From Gemmatimonadota bacterium (GTDB taxonomy: Bacteria; Latescibacterota; UBA2968; UBA8231), in assembly GCA_009840005.1 (NCBI GenBank), contig VXOR01000074.1, positions 82,106-146,105 of the forward strand: a stretch of 64,000 bases of DNA. The letters run 5' to 3'. This document shows, one piece after another, positions 8,307-17,128 of this stretch. Both the position numbers and the translations under genes were made by a program. Under the pieces are notes generated by a model. That model made no database searches, was not told the origin of the DNA, and saw nothing but the letters and a program-made list of their open reading frames with translations. Numbering within the stretch: the stretch's first letter is position 1; every line of letters starts with the position of its first letter.

Positions 8307-9245
8307 ATGCAGCAGTATATCTCCTTACAACCCGTCTCCAACCCCACACCCGTGCCCGTATCCATCGACCTGACCCGATTGATGCAGGCCAGCATCGCGC
8401 CTAACACGGCGAAGGCATACGGCACCGCTCTCGGCAAACTGGCCGAACACCTGAACGGGCAGTCGCCCACCGACGCGGTGCTGGCCGACTACCTAGCTCG
8501 TTTACATGCCCGAGGATTGGCCCCAGCCTCTGTCGCCTTAGTGGTGCAAGCCGTCCGCTTTTGGGAAAAGCTAGAAGGCCGCCTGTCGAGTGTCGGCCCG
8601 TTGACGACCCGCACTCTGGCTGGGATCCGCCGCGAAGGTCGAGACCGCGGCCGCGGCCAAGTAACTGGATTAACCCGCGAAACAGTCAAACGCATGGCCC
8701 ATAACGCTGCCAAGACCAACACCTTGGCCGGATTGAGAGACGCCGCCCTGCTGCGTGTAATGAGCGACGCCCTGTTGCGGATCGGCGAAGCCGTAGCCAT
8801 CGACTGCGAGCACATCACGACCGAGGACGACGGTACCGGACGACTTGCGATTTACCGAAGTAAGACCGATCAGGAGGGGAAAGGTGTGAGCCTCTACTTG
8901 ACTGTCCACACCGTCGAGGCGATCCGCCAGCTACAGGCCCGTGCCGGCTACACAACAGGCCCCTTGTTTCGCCGGATGTTGAAGGGCGACCACATGAGTA
9001 ACGACCGCTTGACAGTGGACGGCGCTCGGCTAGCCATCAAAGCATCCGCCAAGCAGATCGGTATCGAGGGAGCAAGCGGCCACAGCCTTCGCATTGGAAC
9101 CGCCCAAGAGCTTGTCCAACGCGGCGCTAGTTTGGTCGAGTTGCAGAACGCCGGTCGCTGGACCGATAGCCAGATGCCTGCTCACTACACTCGCAAGCAG
9201 GCCGCCGGCAAGGGAGTTGTGGCCCGCTTGCTGGGAGATGACTAA
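8307..9245 (+). CDS. Tyrosine recombinase / phage-type integrase
   Basis: A 312-residue site-specific recombinase. The N-terminal SAM-like DNA-binding domain contains IAPNTAKAYGTALGKLAEHL (residues 30-49). The catalytic domain shows the set R158 (LLRIGEAVAID), K186 (YRSKTD), H259-x-x-R262 (GHSLRIGTAQ), W285 (GRW) and nucleophile Y294 (HYTRKQ). The ATG at 8307 is preceded by GGAGGA at good spacing; an in-frame ATG at 8145 would add 54 residues without recombinase features. It lies alone between the CRISPR block and mtaB, so it may have moved this block. It is not obviously XerC or XerD, being short of their typical C-terminal tail and lacking partner genes. Confidence 0.9.
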   Translation: MQQYISLQPVSNPTPVPVSIDLTRLMQASIAPNTAKAYGTALGKLAEHLNGQSPTDAVLADYLARLHARGLAPASVALVVQAVRFWEKLEGRLSSVGPLTTRTLAGIRREGRDRGRGQVTGLTRETVKRMAHNAAKTNTLAGLRDAALLRVMSDALLRIGEAVAIDCEHITTEDDGTGRLAIYRSKTDQEGKGVSLYLTVHTVEAIRQLQARAGYTTGPLFRRMLKGDHMSNDRLTVDGARLAIKASAKQIGIEGASGHSLRIGTAQELVQRGASLVELQNAGRWTDSQMPAHYTRKQAAGKGVVARLLGDD

Positions 9246-9384
9246 GGGATTTTGACCCGTACCGCTTTACCTAGAGCACATCACCAGATCTCAAATTGAG
9301 TCCCTACCTGCCTAAGCAGCCCATTGCCCCAGAGAGGGTCGATCTTTAAGTTTTATAGTCTATCTCGTTTCTCTTTACGGACTT

Positions 9385-10704
9385 ATGGACACTCCAACAT
9401 CCGAAAACGCACGCGTGGCCCTGCAAAACGTGGGTTGCAAGCTCAATGCCTACGAAGTAGAAGCCCTCGCCCACCGTCTGACCGAGCGCGGCTATTCAGT
9501 CGTGCCCTTCGGCACTGAGGCCGACGTGTACGTGGTCAATACCTGCACGGTCACCGGCGCGGGCGATGCGGACTCGCGCAAGGCCGTGCGCCGCGCCCGG
9601 CGGCGCAATCCAAGCGCAGAGGTCGTTGCCACTGGCTGCTATGCCCAGCGGCGGCCAGCAGACCTCACTGCGGCCGGTGCCGACCTAGTCGTAGGCAATG
9701 GCCAGAAGGCCCAGCTCGTCGAACTGCTCGAAGCGCATCTAGCAGGTGCCGAGATTCCCACGCCCTCAGCAACGAGACCCCGCACCGAACAATTCCTCAC
9801 CATAGACGGCGCGGTGCCCCAGGGCCGCACGCGCGGCAGCCTGCAAATCCAAGATGGCTGCGACGAACACTGTACCTATTGCATCATCCCAACCGTGCGC
9901 GGGCACAGCGCGAGCCGCCCAGCCGCCGAAGTCATCGCCCAAGCCCAGCGCATGGTCGCGGCCGGCTACCGCGAGCTCGCCCTGACCGGCGTCCACACGG
10001 GCCGCTACGGATTCGACCAAGGCCAGTCCGAGGCTCTCGTCGAGCTGCTCGAAGCACTGGGGCAAATCGACGGCTTGGCGCGCATTCGCCTCAACTCCAT
10101 TGAACCGGGTTACGTCACCGACGAGCTGATCGACCAAGCCGCAGCTTCCCCGGCGATCTGCCGCCACTTCCACGTGCCCTTGCAAAGCGGCGACGACCAC
10201 ATTCTCAAGCGCATGGGACGGCGCTACACCCGCGCCTATTACGCCGAGCGGATCGAGCGGATCGCCAGCCGTATCCCCGATTGCGCCATTGGCGCCGACG
10301 TCATGGTCGGCTTCCCCGGAGAAACCGACGCGCACTTTGCCCAGACTCGTGCCTTGTTGGCCGACCTGCCGCTGACGTACCTCCACGTCTTTTCGTACTC
10401 CCAGCGCGAAGGCACCCCAGCCGAGCGCCTGCCCGAGCACCAAGAAGCCGCCATCAAAAAGGAGCGTGCCCAAGCGCTCATCGCCCTCGGTGCAGCCAAG
10501 CGACTTGCCTTCCACCAGCGCTTTGTCGGCCGTCCGCTCCAAGTCCTCGCCGAGGGGCGTTCAGACTCAGCCACCGGCTTGCAAGTCGGCTTGAGCGATA
10601 ACTACGTCAAGGTCCTCTTCGCCGGCCCGGCCACGTCCAACGAATTCGTGGACGTGCAAATAGAGCAAGCCCGCGAAGACCTAGCTTTTGGAGTGCGCCA
10701 ATGA
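9385..10704 (+). CDS. mtaB: tRNA t6A37 methylthiotransferase MtaB
   Basis: A 439-residue radical-SAM methylthiotransferase that converts t6A37 to ms2t6A37 in ANN-decoding tRNAs. The N-terminal UPF0004 domain supplies the auxiliary cluster cysteines C18 (VGCKLNAYE), C54 (NTCTVT) and C85 (TGCYAQ). The radical SAM triad is C159, C163 and C166 in DGCDEHCTYCIIP. A C-terminal TRAM-type region follows. The VGCKLN motif and length place it with MtaB rather than MiaB or RimO. It overlaps miaB by 4 nt (ATGA at 10701-10704), pairing the two tRNA-A37 enzymes in one operon. Confidence 0.93.
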   Translation: MDTPTSENARVALQNVGCKLNAYEVEALAHRLTERGYSVVPFGTEADVYVVNTCTVTGAGDADSRKAVRRARRRNPSAEVVATGCYAQRRPADLTAAGADLVVGNGQKAQLVELLEAHLAGAEIPTPSATRPRTEQFLTIDGAVPQGRTRGSLQIQDGCDEHCTYCIIPTVRGHSASRPAAEVIAQAQRMVAAGYRELALTGVHTGRYGFDQGQSEALVELLEALGQIDGLARIRLNSIEPGYVTDELIDQAAASPAICRHFHVPLQSGDDHILKRMGRRYTRAYYAERIERIASRIPDCAIGADVMVGFPGETDAHFAQTRALLADLPLTYLHVFSYSQREGTPAERLPEHQEAAIKKERAQALIALGAAKRLAFHQRFVGRPLQVLAEGRSDSATGLQVGLSDNYVKVLFAGPATSNEFVDVQIEQAREDLAFGVRQ

Positions 10705-12086
10705 ACTTGCCTCTCCTTGAAACGACCCAATACCAGCCCGTGGCAACGCGCCCCGGTCCGGCGGGCCGCCGCGTGTACATCGAGACTTACGGCTGCCAGA
10801 TGAACGTGGCCGACAGCGAGTTGGTGGCCAGCATCCTCGCCGACGCCGGGTTTCAGATTACGGAACAAGCCGAACAGGCCGACATCATCCTGCTCAATAC
10901 CTGCGCGGTGCGCGAGCACGCCGAGGAGCGGGTCATTGGCCGCGTCAGCCAGCTCAACGGCCTTCGTGCCCACCGCCCCAATCTCACCTTGGGCATCCTC
11001 GGCTGCATGGCCCAGCACCTGAGCAAGACCCTGCCGGGTCGCGCTCCTTTTGTCGATTTGGTCATGGGACCGGATTCCTACCGCCGCCTGCCCCAGCTTC
11101 TCGCCCAATCCAGCGACGACGCGCTCCTAGACGTGCGGCTCGACCGCTCCGAAAACTACAGCGGCGTCCATCCCCAGCGCACAACCGGCACCAACGCTTG
11201 GGTGACCATCATCCGTGGCTGCGACAAGTTCTGCACTTTCTGCATTGTGCCCTTTGTGCGCGGCCGAGAGCGCAGCGTGCCCGCCAACGAGATCGTGCGT
11301 CAAGTCCAACGCATCGCCGCCGAGGGGTTCAAGGAAGTTACCTTACTCGGCCAGACCGTTAATTCCTACCGCGCCGACAACGTGGATTTTGCCGATCTCT
11401 TGCGGCAGGTCAGCCAAGTCGAAGGCATTGAGCGGGTGCGTTTCACCTCGCCCTATCCGGTCGATTTTACCGACCGCGTGATCGAAGCCATGGCCGAGGT
11501 CGGCCCGGTGTGCCCGAGCCTGCACCTTCCGGTCCAGAGTGGCTCGGACGAGCAACTCGCCCGCATGCGTCGCGGGTACACTGTCGATCAATACCGACAA
11601 CTCGTGTACAAGCTGCGCGCTGCCCTGCCCGACCTCGCCTTGACGACCGACATCATCACCGGCTTTTGCGGCGAGACCGACGCGGACTTCCGCCAGACTT
11701 GCGGTCTAATGGAAGAGATCCGCTACGATTCGGCTTTCATGTTCAAGTACTCAGAGCGCGAGGGCACGTACGCCCACAAGAAGCTGCCCGACGATGTCCC
11801 CGAGGCCGTCAAGGGCGAGCGCCTCCAGCACATCATCGCCCTGCAAGAGGGGATCTCGCGCCAAGTCAACCAGCAGCAAGTCGGCCGCACGGTCGAGGTC
11901 CTTGTCGAGGGCCTCTCCAAGCGTCCAGCCGCCGATGGCCAGCCCCGCTACTACGGCCGCACCCCGCAGGGCAAGACGGCGATTTTCCCACAACCCGCAG
12001 CTAGTAACGAACTCGTATCCATCCGCATCACCGGCACCACCTCGCACACCCTCTTCGGAGACCGCCTCGACGACGCTGTGTATTAA
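10701..12086 (+). CDS. miaB: tRNA i6A37 methylthiotransferase MiaB
   Basis: A 461-residue radical-SAM enzyme adding the 2-methylthio group to i6A37 of UNN-decoding tRNAs. The auxiliary cluster cysteines are C32 (ETYGCQMNVADSE), C68 (NTCAVREHAEERV) and C102 (GCMAQ). The radical SAM triad is C174, C178 and C181 (RGCDKFCTFCIVPFVRGRE). The C-terminal TRAM domain includes VGRTVEVLVEG and YYGRTPQGKTAIF. The start overlaps the mtaB stop by 4 nt. All active-site residues are present and the length is typical. Confidence 0.95.
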   Translation: MNLPLLETTQYQPVATRPGPAGRRVYIETYGCQMNVADSELVASILADAGFQITEQAEQADIILLNTCAVREHAEERVIGRVSQLNGLRAHRPNLTLGILGCMAQHLSKTLPGRAPFVDLVMGPDSYRRLPQLLAQSSDDALLDVRLDRSENYSGVHPQRTTGTNAWVTIIRGCDKFCTFCIVPFVRGRERSVPANEIVRQVQRIAAEGFKEVTLLGQTVNSYRADNVDFADLLRQVSQVEGIERVRFTSPYPVDFTDRVIEAMAEVGPVCPSLHLPVQSGSDEQLARMRRGYTVDQYRQLVYKLRAALPDLALTTDIITGFCGETDADFRQTCGLMEEIRYDSAFMFKYSEREGTYAHKKLPDDVPEAVKGERLQHIIALQEGISRQVNQQQVGRTVEVLVEGLSKRPAADGQPRYYGRTPQGKTAIFPQPAASNELVSIRITGTTSHTLFGDRLDDAVY

Positions 12087-12128
12087 TTGCGTCGATTTCT
12101 ACCCGATTCCTTCCTGCGAAAGGACCCC

Positions 12129-14114
12129 ATGTTCGCCCGTTGTTTTTCATTCGCCGTCCTCGTAGCCCTTTGCTCCACCGCCTATGCCGATCCGCAAGCC
12201 ACCCGCGACGACATCGAAATTAGCCGCATCCTCAACGTCCCCCAAAGCACGCTCCGCATCGCCAAGGATCCGCGTACCAACGCGCTCTACACCTTGCGGC
12301 AAAACGGCGTAATTGATCGCATTGACCTAGCGGCAGCCGCGCACACGCCCGCATATTCCAGAGCCGATCACGGCATCCGCAGCGGCTTCACGGGCTTTGC
12401 CATTGGGCCGGACGGCTCATTTTACTTGGCGTCAAACCGCCGTGGTCCGCGCGACAGCGGCCAATTTGCCCTCGCCCGAGGTGTTTTGCTCAACGCCGAC
12501 ACCGGAGAGCGGCAATGGGAACAACTCGAATCGGACAACCTGCCCGATGATATTCCCATCGACGACATCCTCGCCGCCACCAGCCTCGGCCGCGATCCCA
12601 CGACCGATATCCGCTACGCACTCAAGACCAATGGCGACATCACCCTCGTGCCGTCGGGCACAGTGTACACAGCCGCCGACCACGGCTTTAGCCGCCCGAG
12701 TGCCCTGTTTATCGACGACGCCGGCACTTTTTACGTCCTCAAGCGCATCGACCTATCCAGCTACAACATCGCCACCATCACCAAGGGCGAAGTCGATCCG
12801 AGCAGCGGCGAGCGCACCTGGTTCACTCTCGCGGAAACCGCGCCCTACGAGCGGTGCGACTGCATCTTCAACCACGAGGTCAACGGGCTAGTCGTCAGCC
12901 CCGACAATCGCTTGCTCTTTATCAACAGCGGCTCGCGCACCGATCACGGCGAAATACAAGATGGCAACAGGCAGTTCCCCGACCTGCGCGAAACCGCGCT
13001 CACGGCTATCGTCTTGCGCGTCCCGACGGACGCCCGCGACCTCGTGCTGCCCAACGACCGCGACGCGCTCCGCGCTCAAGGCTTGCTCTTTGCCGAGGGC
13101 TTGCGCAATGCCTACGACCTCGCCTTCGCCCCCAACGGCGCTCTATTCGCTACGGAAAACGGACCCGACCGCGACATGGCCGAGGAACTCAATTGGCTGC
13201 GCGAAGGCCACCACTACGGCTTTCCCTGGCGCATGGGTCTTGAAGACACCCCCCAGCAATTTCCCGACTACGACCCGACCAGCGACTTCCTCCTTCCCGC
13301 CCGATTCACGGCTGTGCGCGAAGGCTACTACCACAACGATCCCACGTACCCACCGCCACCGCACGGTTTCACCGACCCGGTGATCAATCTCGGACCAGAC
13401 GCCGACGCCTACCGCGATCCAAGCGACGGCCGCATCAAGGACGCCAGCGAAGAAGGCGTGCGCTTCGGTACTTTCACCGCGCATCGTTCTCCCTTGGGGC
13501 TGGTCTTCGACGCGGATAATGCGCTCGCTGAACCATTCCAAGGAGACGGCTTCGTGCTTAGCTGGACCGAGGGCGACCCCGACGGAGACGACGTCGCTGG
13601 CCCGTTCAACGACCCCAGTGAAGACCTGCTGCATCTCGACTTGGCCAAAGTCGGCGACAACTACGAGGCGTATGTCTCCCGTATCGTCGGCGGGTTTTCC
13701 AACCCCATTGACGCGGAAATTATCGGCAATCGCATTTACGTCATCGAATGGAGCGGCGGGCGCGGGCTGTGGGAAATCGTCCTGCCGCAGGCTTCAATCG
13801 AAACGTCAGTTGCCGAAGCTGAAGGCATTGTACCTGAGGAGTTTGCGCTGGCGCAAAACTTCCCCAATCCCTTTAACGCAAGCACCACCATTGCCTTCCA
13901 ACTCGCCCTTCCGTCCCAAGTCGAATTGTCCATTTACAGCAGCAGCGGCCAGCGCGTGAGCACCCTCATCAGCGATTCCCTGCCCGCCGGACATCACCGC
14001 CTGCAATGGGACGGCCACAACGACCGGGGCGAGCCAGTGGCCAGCGGCGCGTACCTATACCAGCTATTGGCCGGCGACTTTGTCGCCACCCGGCAACTCA
14101 TGCTACTCAAGTGA
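12129..14114 (+). CDS. Secreted PQQ-type sugar dehydrogenase-like protein with C-terminal sorting domain
   Basis: A 661-residue exported protein. I chose the ATG at 12129 because it starts a signal peptide (MFARCFSFAVLVALCSTAYA) preceded by AAAGGA; an upstream in-frame start adds 14 polar residues. The main domain resembles the beta-propeller of soluble glucose/sorbosone dehydrogenases: AEGLRNAYDLAFAPNG, then ATENGPDRD and ELNWLREGHHYGFPWRMG. The last 80 residues (FALAQNFPNPFNASTTIAFQ to a terminal LMLLK) form a FlgD-like Ig fold of the kind used as a T9SS type A sorting signal. Substrate is unknown. It is a tandem paralogue of the next gene. Confidence 0.82.
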   Translation: MFARCFSFAVLVALCSTAYADPQATRDDIEISRILNVPQSTLRIAKDPRTNALYTLRQNGVIDRIDLAAAAHTPAYSRADHGIRSGFTGFAIGPDGSFYLASNRRGPRDSGQFALARGVLLNADTGERQWEQLESDNLPDDIPIDDILAATSLGRDPTTDIRYALKTNGDITLVPSGTVYTAADHGFSRPSALFIDDAGTFYVLKRIDLSSYNIATITKGEVDPSSGERTWFTLAETAPYERCDCIFNHEVNGLVVSPDNRLLFINSGSRTDHGEIQDGNRQFPDLRETALTAIVLRVPTDARDLVLPNDRDALRAQGLLFAEGLRNAYDLAFAPNGALFATENGPDRDMAEELNWLREGHHYGFPWRMGLEDTPQQFPDYDPTSDFLLPARFTAVREGYYHNDPTYPPPPHGFTDPVINLGPDADAYRDPSDGRIKDASEEGVRFGTFTAHRSPLGLVFDADNALAEPFQGDGFVLSWTEGDPDGDDVAGPFNDPSEDLLHLDLAKVGDNYEAYVSRIVGGFSNPIDAEIIGNRIYVIEWSGGRGLWEIVLPQASIETSVAEAEGIVPEEFALAQNFPNPFNASTTIAFQLALPSQVELSIYSSSGQRVSTLISDSLPAGHHRLQWDGHNDRGEPVASGAYLYQLLAGDFVATRQLMLLK

Positions 14115-14132
14115 GCGGCACTAAGGAACTCC

Positions 14133-17063
14133 ATGCTGGTCCGTTGCCTCTCGCTTGTCGCGCTCGCAGCCCTTTGCTCCACCGCGTACGCCGATCCGCA
14201 AGCGACCCGCTCCGACATTGAAATCCGCCGCATCCTCAGCGTCTCCCAAGGCACCATCCGCATCGCCAAGGATCCGCGCGACGACGCGCTCTATATCTTG
14301 CGGCAGGACGGCGCAATCGAACGCATAGACCTAACAGCGGCTAGGCGCGTCCCAACATACTCTCACCGCGACCACGGCATCAGCAGTGGCTTCACGGGCT
14401 TTGCCATCGGGCCGGACGGCTCGTTCTACTTGGCATCCAATCGCCACGGTCCTCGCAACAGCGGCCAGTTTGCCCTCGCCCGAGGCACTTTGCTCGACGC
14501 CGACACTGGCGAGCGGCAGTGGGAACAGCTCGACCCGAACAACCTACCCCCCGACGTTCCCATCAACGACATCCTCGCCGCCTCCATCTTTGGTCGCGAT
14601 CCCACGACCGCCAACCGCTACGTCCTCAAGACCAACGGCGACATCACCCTATTGCCTGAAGGCACGGCGTACACGACTGCTGACCACGGTTTCATCCGCC
14701 CAAGTGCCCTATTTATCGACGCCGACGGCACCTTTTACGTCCTCAAACGCATCGACCTTTCCATCTACAACATCGCCACCATCACCAAGGGCGAAGTCGA
14801 TCCAAGCAGCGGCGAGCGCATCTGGTTTACCCTCGCGGAAACCGAACCCTATGAGCGATGTGACTGCATCTACAATCACGAGGTCAACGCGCTAATCGTC
14901 AGCCCCGACAATCGCTCGCTCTTTATCAACAGCGGCTCGCGCACTGATCACGGCGAAATACAAGACGGCGATGGGCACTTCCCCGGGCTGCGCGAAACCG
15001 CGCTCACCGCCGTAATTTTGCGCGTCCCGACCGATGCCCGCGACCTCGTGCTACCCAACAGCCGCTATGCCCTACTCGACCAAGGATTCCTCTTTGCCGA
15101 GGGCTTGCGCAATGCCTACGACTTCGCCTTCGCACCCAACGGCGACTTCTTCGCCGCGGAAAACGGGCCGGGCCGCGACATGCCGGAGGAACTCAATTGG
15201 CTGCGTCAAGGACACCACTACGGCTTTCCTTGGCGCATGGGACTCGACGACACCCCACAGCAATTTCCCGACTACGACCCAGCCACCGACTTCCTCCTCT
15301 CCCCCCACTCCACAGCCGTGCGCGAAGGCTATTACCACAACGATCCCACGTACCCGCCGCCGCCGCGCTCTTTCACCGACCCGGTGATCAATCTTGGACC
15401 AGACGCCGACGCCTACCGCGATCCCGCCGACGGCCGCATCAAGGACGCCAGTGAAGAAGGCGTGCGCTTCGGCACCTTCACCGCGCACCGCTCGCCCTTG
15501 GGATTAGTGTTCGACGCAGATCATGCCCTCGCCGAGCCGTTCCAAGGCGACGGCTTCACGCTCAGTTGGACTCGGGGCGACCCAAACGGCGACAGCGTCA
15601 ACGGCCCGTTCAACGATCCCAGCCAAGACCTGCTACATCTCGACTTGGCGAAAGTTGACGACAACTACGAAGCGCGCGTCACCCGCATCGTCGGCGGGTT
15701 TTCCAACCCCATTGACGCGGAAATCATCGGCAATCGCCTCTATGTGATCGAATGGAGTGGCAAGCGCGGGCTGTGGGAAATCGTCCTGCCGCCTGCTGAG
15801 GAGTTCCCGCCTGCGAGCTTGGCCGACGCGCAGATTTTCAGCGACCTAAGCACGCAAACGCCCGCAGTAGGGGTGGTGCCGTACGAAGTCAATGCGCCGT
15901 TTTGGTCGGATGGAGCCACAAAGACGCGGTTCATTCGCCTACCGTCCGGCAAGCGCATTGCCTTTGCCAGCCATGGTTCTTGGGATTTTCCCGACGAAAC
16001 CCTCCTAATCAAGAACTTTTACCTCGACTTGGTGCGTGGCGATCCGGCCAGTCGGCGCATCATTGAAACGCGCTTTCTCATCAAGCGCGTAGGTGCTCCG
16101 GGTTGGGACGGTTATAGCTATTTGTGGAACGAAGCTGGTACCGATGCCGCCTTGCTCGCCGACAGCACGACCGTTACCTACGTGATTGACGACCCTCAAG
16201 ATCCGGTGGGCTTTCTCTTGCAGGAGTACTACTTTCCCGCGCGCCAAGACTGCGAGGTCTGCCACACCAAGGGCGCGGGCTATGTCCTCGGAGTACACAC
16301 GGCCCAGCTCCATACAGGCGTGGAGCAAAACCAGTTGCACATCCTCGCCCAACAGGGCCTCTTCGCCGAAGAATTGCCAGCCGACCTGTCTTCCTTGCCC
16401 CACCTACCCAACCCTTTCGACCCCAGCGTCCCGCTCGCCCAGCGCGCCCGCTCGTACCTCGAAGTCAACTGCGCCCCGTGCCACCGGCCCGAGAGCGTCA
16501 GCCGCACCATCATCGACCTGCGCTACGACACGCCTTTGACCCAAACCAATACGGTCGAGGCTTTCCCCACACTCGGCGATATAGGCGAGCCAGAGGCCCT
16601 CATCCTCTCCCCTGGAGCACCACAGCTTTCCACGCTATACCTGCGGATGCTGACGATGGGCACCTTTCGCATGCCGCCGCTGGCTTCCTCAATCATCGAC
16701 GAGCGCGGATCCGACCTCATCGCCGAATGGATCGCCAGCCTAGACGCACCAACAGCACTCACCGCTGCCAAAGAGACCACACCGGCCACCTTTACCCTCA
16801 CCCAGAACTATCCCAACCCATTTAATGCGGCCACGACCATCGAATTCCAACTAGCGGCTTCGTCCGCCGTCAAATTGGATATCTACGACTCGATCGGCCA
16901 AAAGGTCCGCACCTTGGTCGCACGACATCTCGCCGCTGGACACTACCGCACCCAGTGGAACGGACGCGACGACGCCGGGCGCACGGTCGCCAGCGGGGCC
17001 TACTTCTATAGGTTGCGAGCCGGAGCTTTCCTAGACATCAAACAACTAACCCTGATAAAATAG
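14133..17063 (+). CDS. Secreted PQQ-type dehydrogenase-like protein fused to a di-heme cytochrome region
   Basis: A 976-residue exported protein starting with signal peptide MLVRCLSLVALAALCSTAYA. Residues up to about 550 are a close paralogue of the preceding protein, including AEGLRNAYDFAFAPNGDFF and EELNWLRQGHHYGFPWRMG. An inserted region of about 300 residues follows, with two CxxCH heme sites, CEVCH at residue 707 and CAPCH at residue 780, as in SO2930-like di-heme proteins. The protein ends with a FlgD/T9SS-type domain (FTLTQNYPNPFNAATTIEFQ, terminal LTLIK). The fusion suggests substrate oxidation wired directly to an electron-accepting heme module at the cell surface. It starts 18 bp after its paralogue and probably arose by duplication. 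Confidence 0.82.
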   Translation: MLVRCLSLVALAALCSTAYADPQATRSDIEIRRILSVSQGTIRIAKDPRDDALYILRQDGAIERIDLTAARRVPTYSHRDHGISSGFTGFAIGPDGSFYLASNRHGPRNSGQFALARGTLLDADTGERQWEQLDPNNLPPDVPINDILAASIFGRDPTTANRYVLKTNGDITLLPEGTAYTTADHGFIRPSALFIDADGTFYVLKRIDLSIYNIATITKGEVDPSSGERIWFTLAETEPYERCDCIYNHEVNALIVSPDNRSLFINSGSRTDHGEIQDGDGHFPGLRETALTAVILRVPTDARDLVLPNSRYALLDQGFLFAEGLRNAYDFAFAPNGDFFAAENGPGRDMPEELNWLRQGHHYGFPWRMGLDDTPQQFPDYDPATDFLLSPHSTAVREGYYHNDPTYPPPPRSFTDPVINLGPDADAYRDPADGRIKDASEEGVRFGTFTAHRSPLGLVFDADHALAEPFQGDGFTLSWTRGDPNGDSVNGPFNDPSQDLLHLDLAKVDDNYEARVTRIVGGFSNPIDAEIIGNRLYVIEWSGKRGLWEIVLPPAEEFPPASLADAQIFSDLSTQTPAVGVVPYEVNAPFWSDGATKTRFIRLPSGKRIAFASHGSWDFPDETLLIKNFYLDLVRGDPASRRIIETRFLIKRVGAPGWDGYSYLWNEAGTDAALLADSTTVTYVIDDPQDPVGFLLQEYYFPARQDCEVCHTKGAGYVLGVHTAQLHTGVEQNQLHILAQQGLFAEELPADLSSLPHLPNPFDPSVPLAQRARSYLEVNCAPCHRPESVSRTIIDLRYDTPLTQTNTVEAFPTLGDIGEPEALILSPGAPQLSTLYLRMLTMGTFRMPPLASSIIDERGSDLIAEWIASLDAPTALTAAKETTPATFTLTQNYPNPFNAATTIEFQLAASSAVKLDIYDSIGQKVRTLVARHLAAGHYRTQWNGRDDAGRTVASGAYFYRLRAGAFLDIKQLTLIK

Positions 17064-17128
17064 AAGCTAGCGGAGTAATCAATCTCCTGTCTGCTGACGC
17101 GATCAGGCAACGTCCAATTCACCAAGCT

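Noticed and set aside
2505..9384. Direct repeats bounding the CRISPR/recombinase block
   Set aside because: I compared both edges by eye and found no convincing att-like duplication; absence is not proof.
9766..10542. Long antisense open frame (258 residues) over mtaB
   Set aside because: A high-GC shadow frame with no family features and no translation signals.
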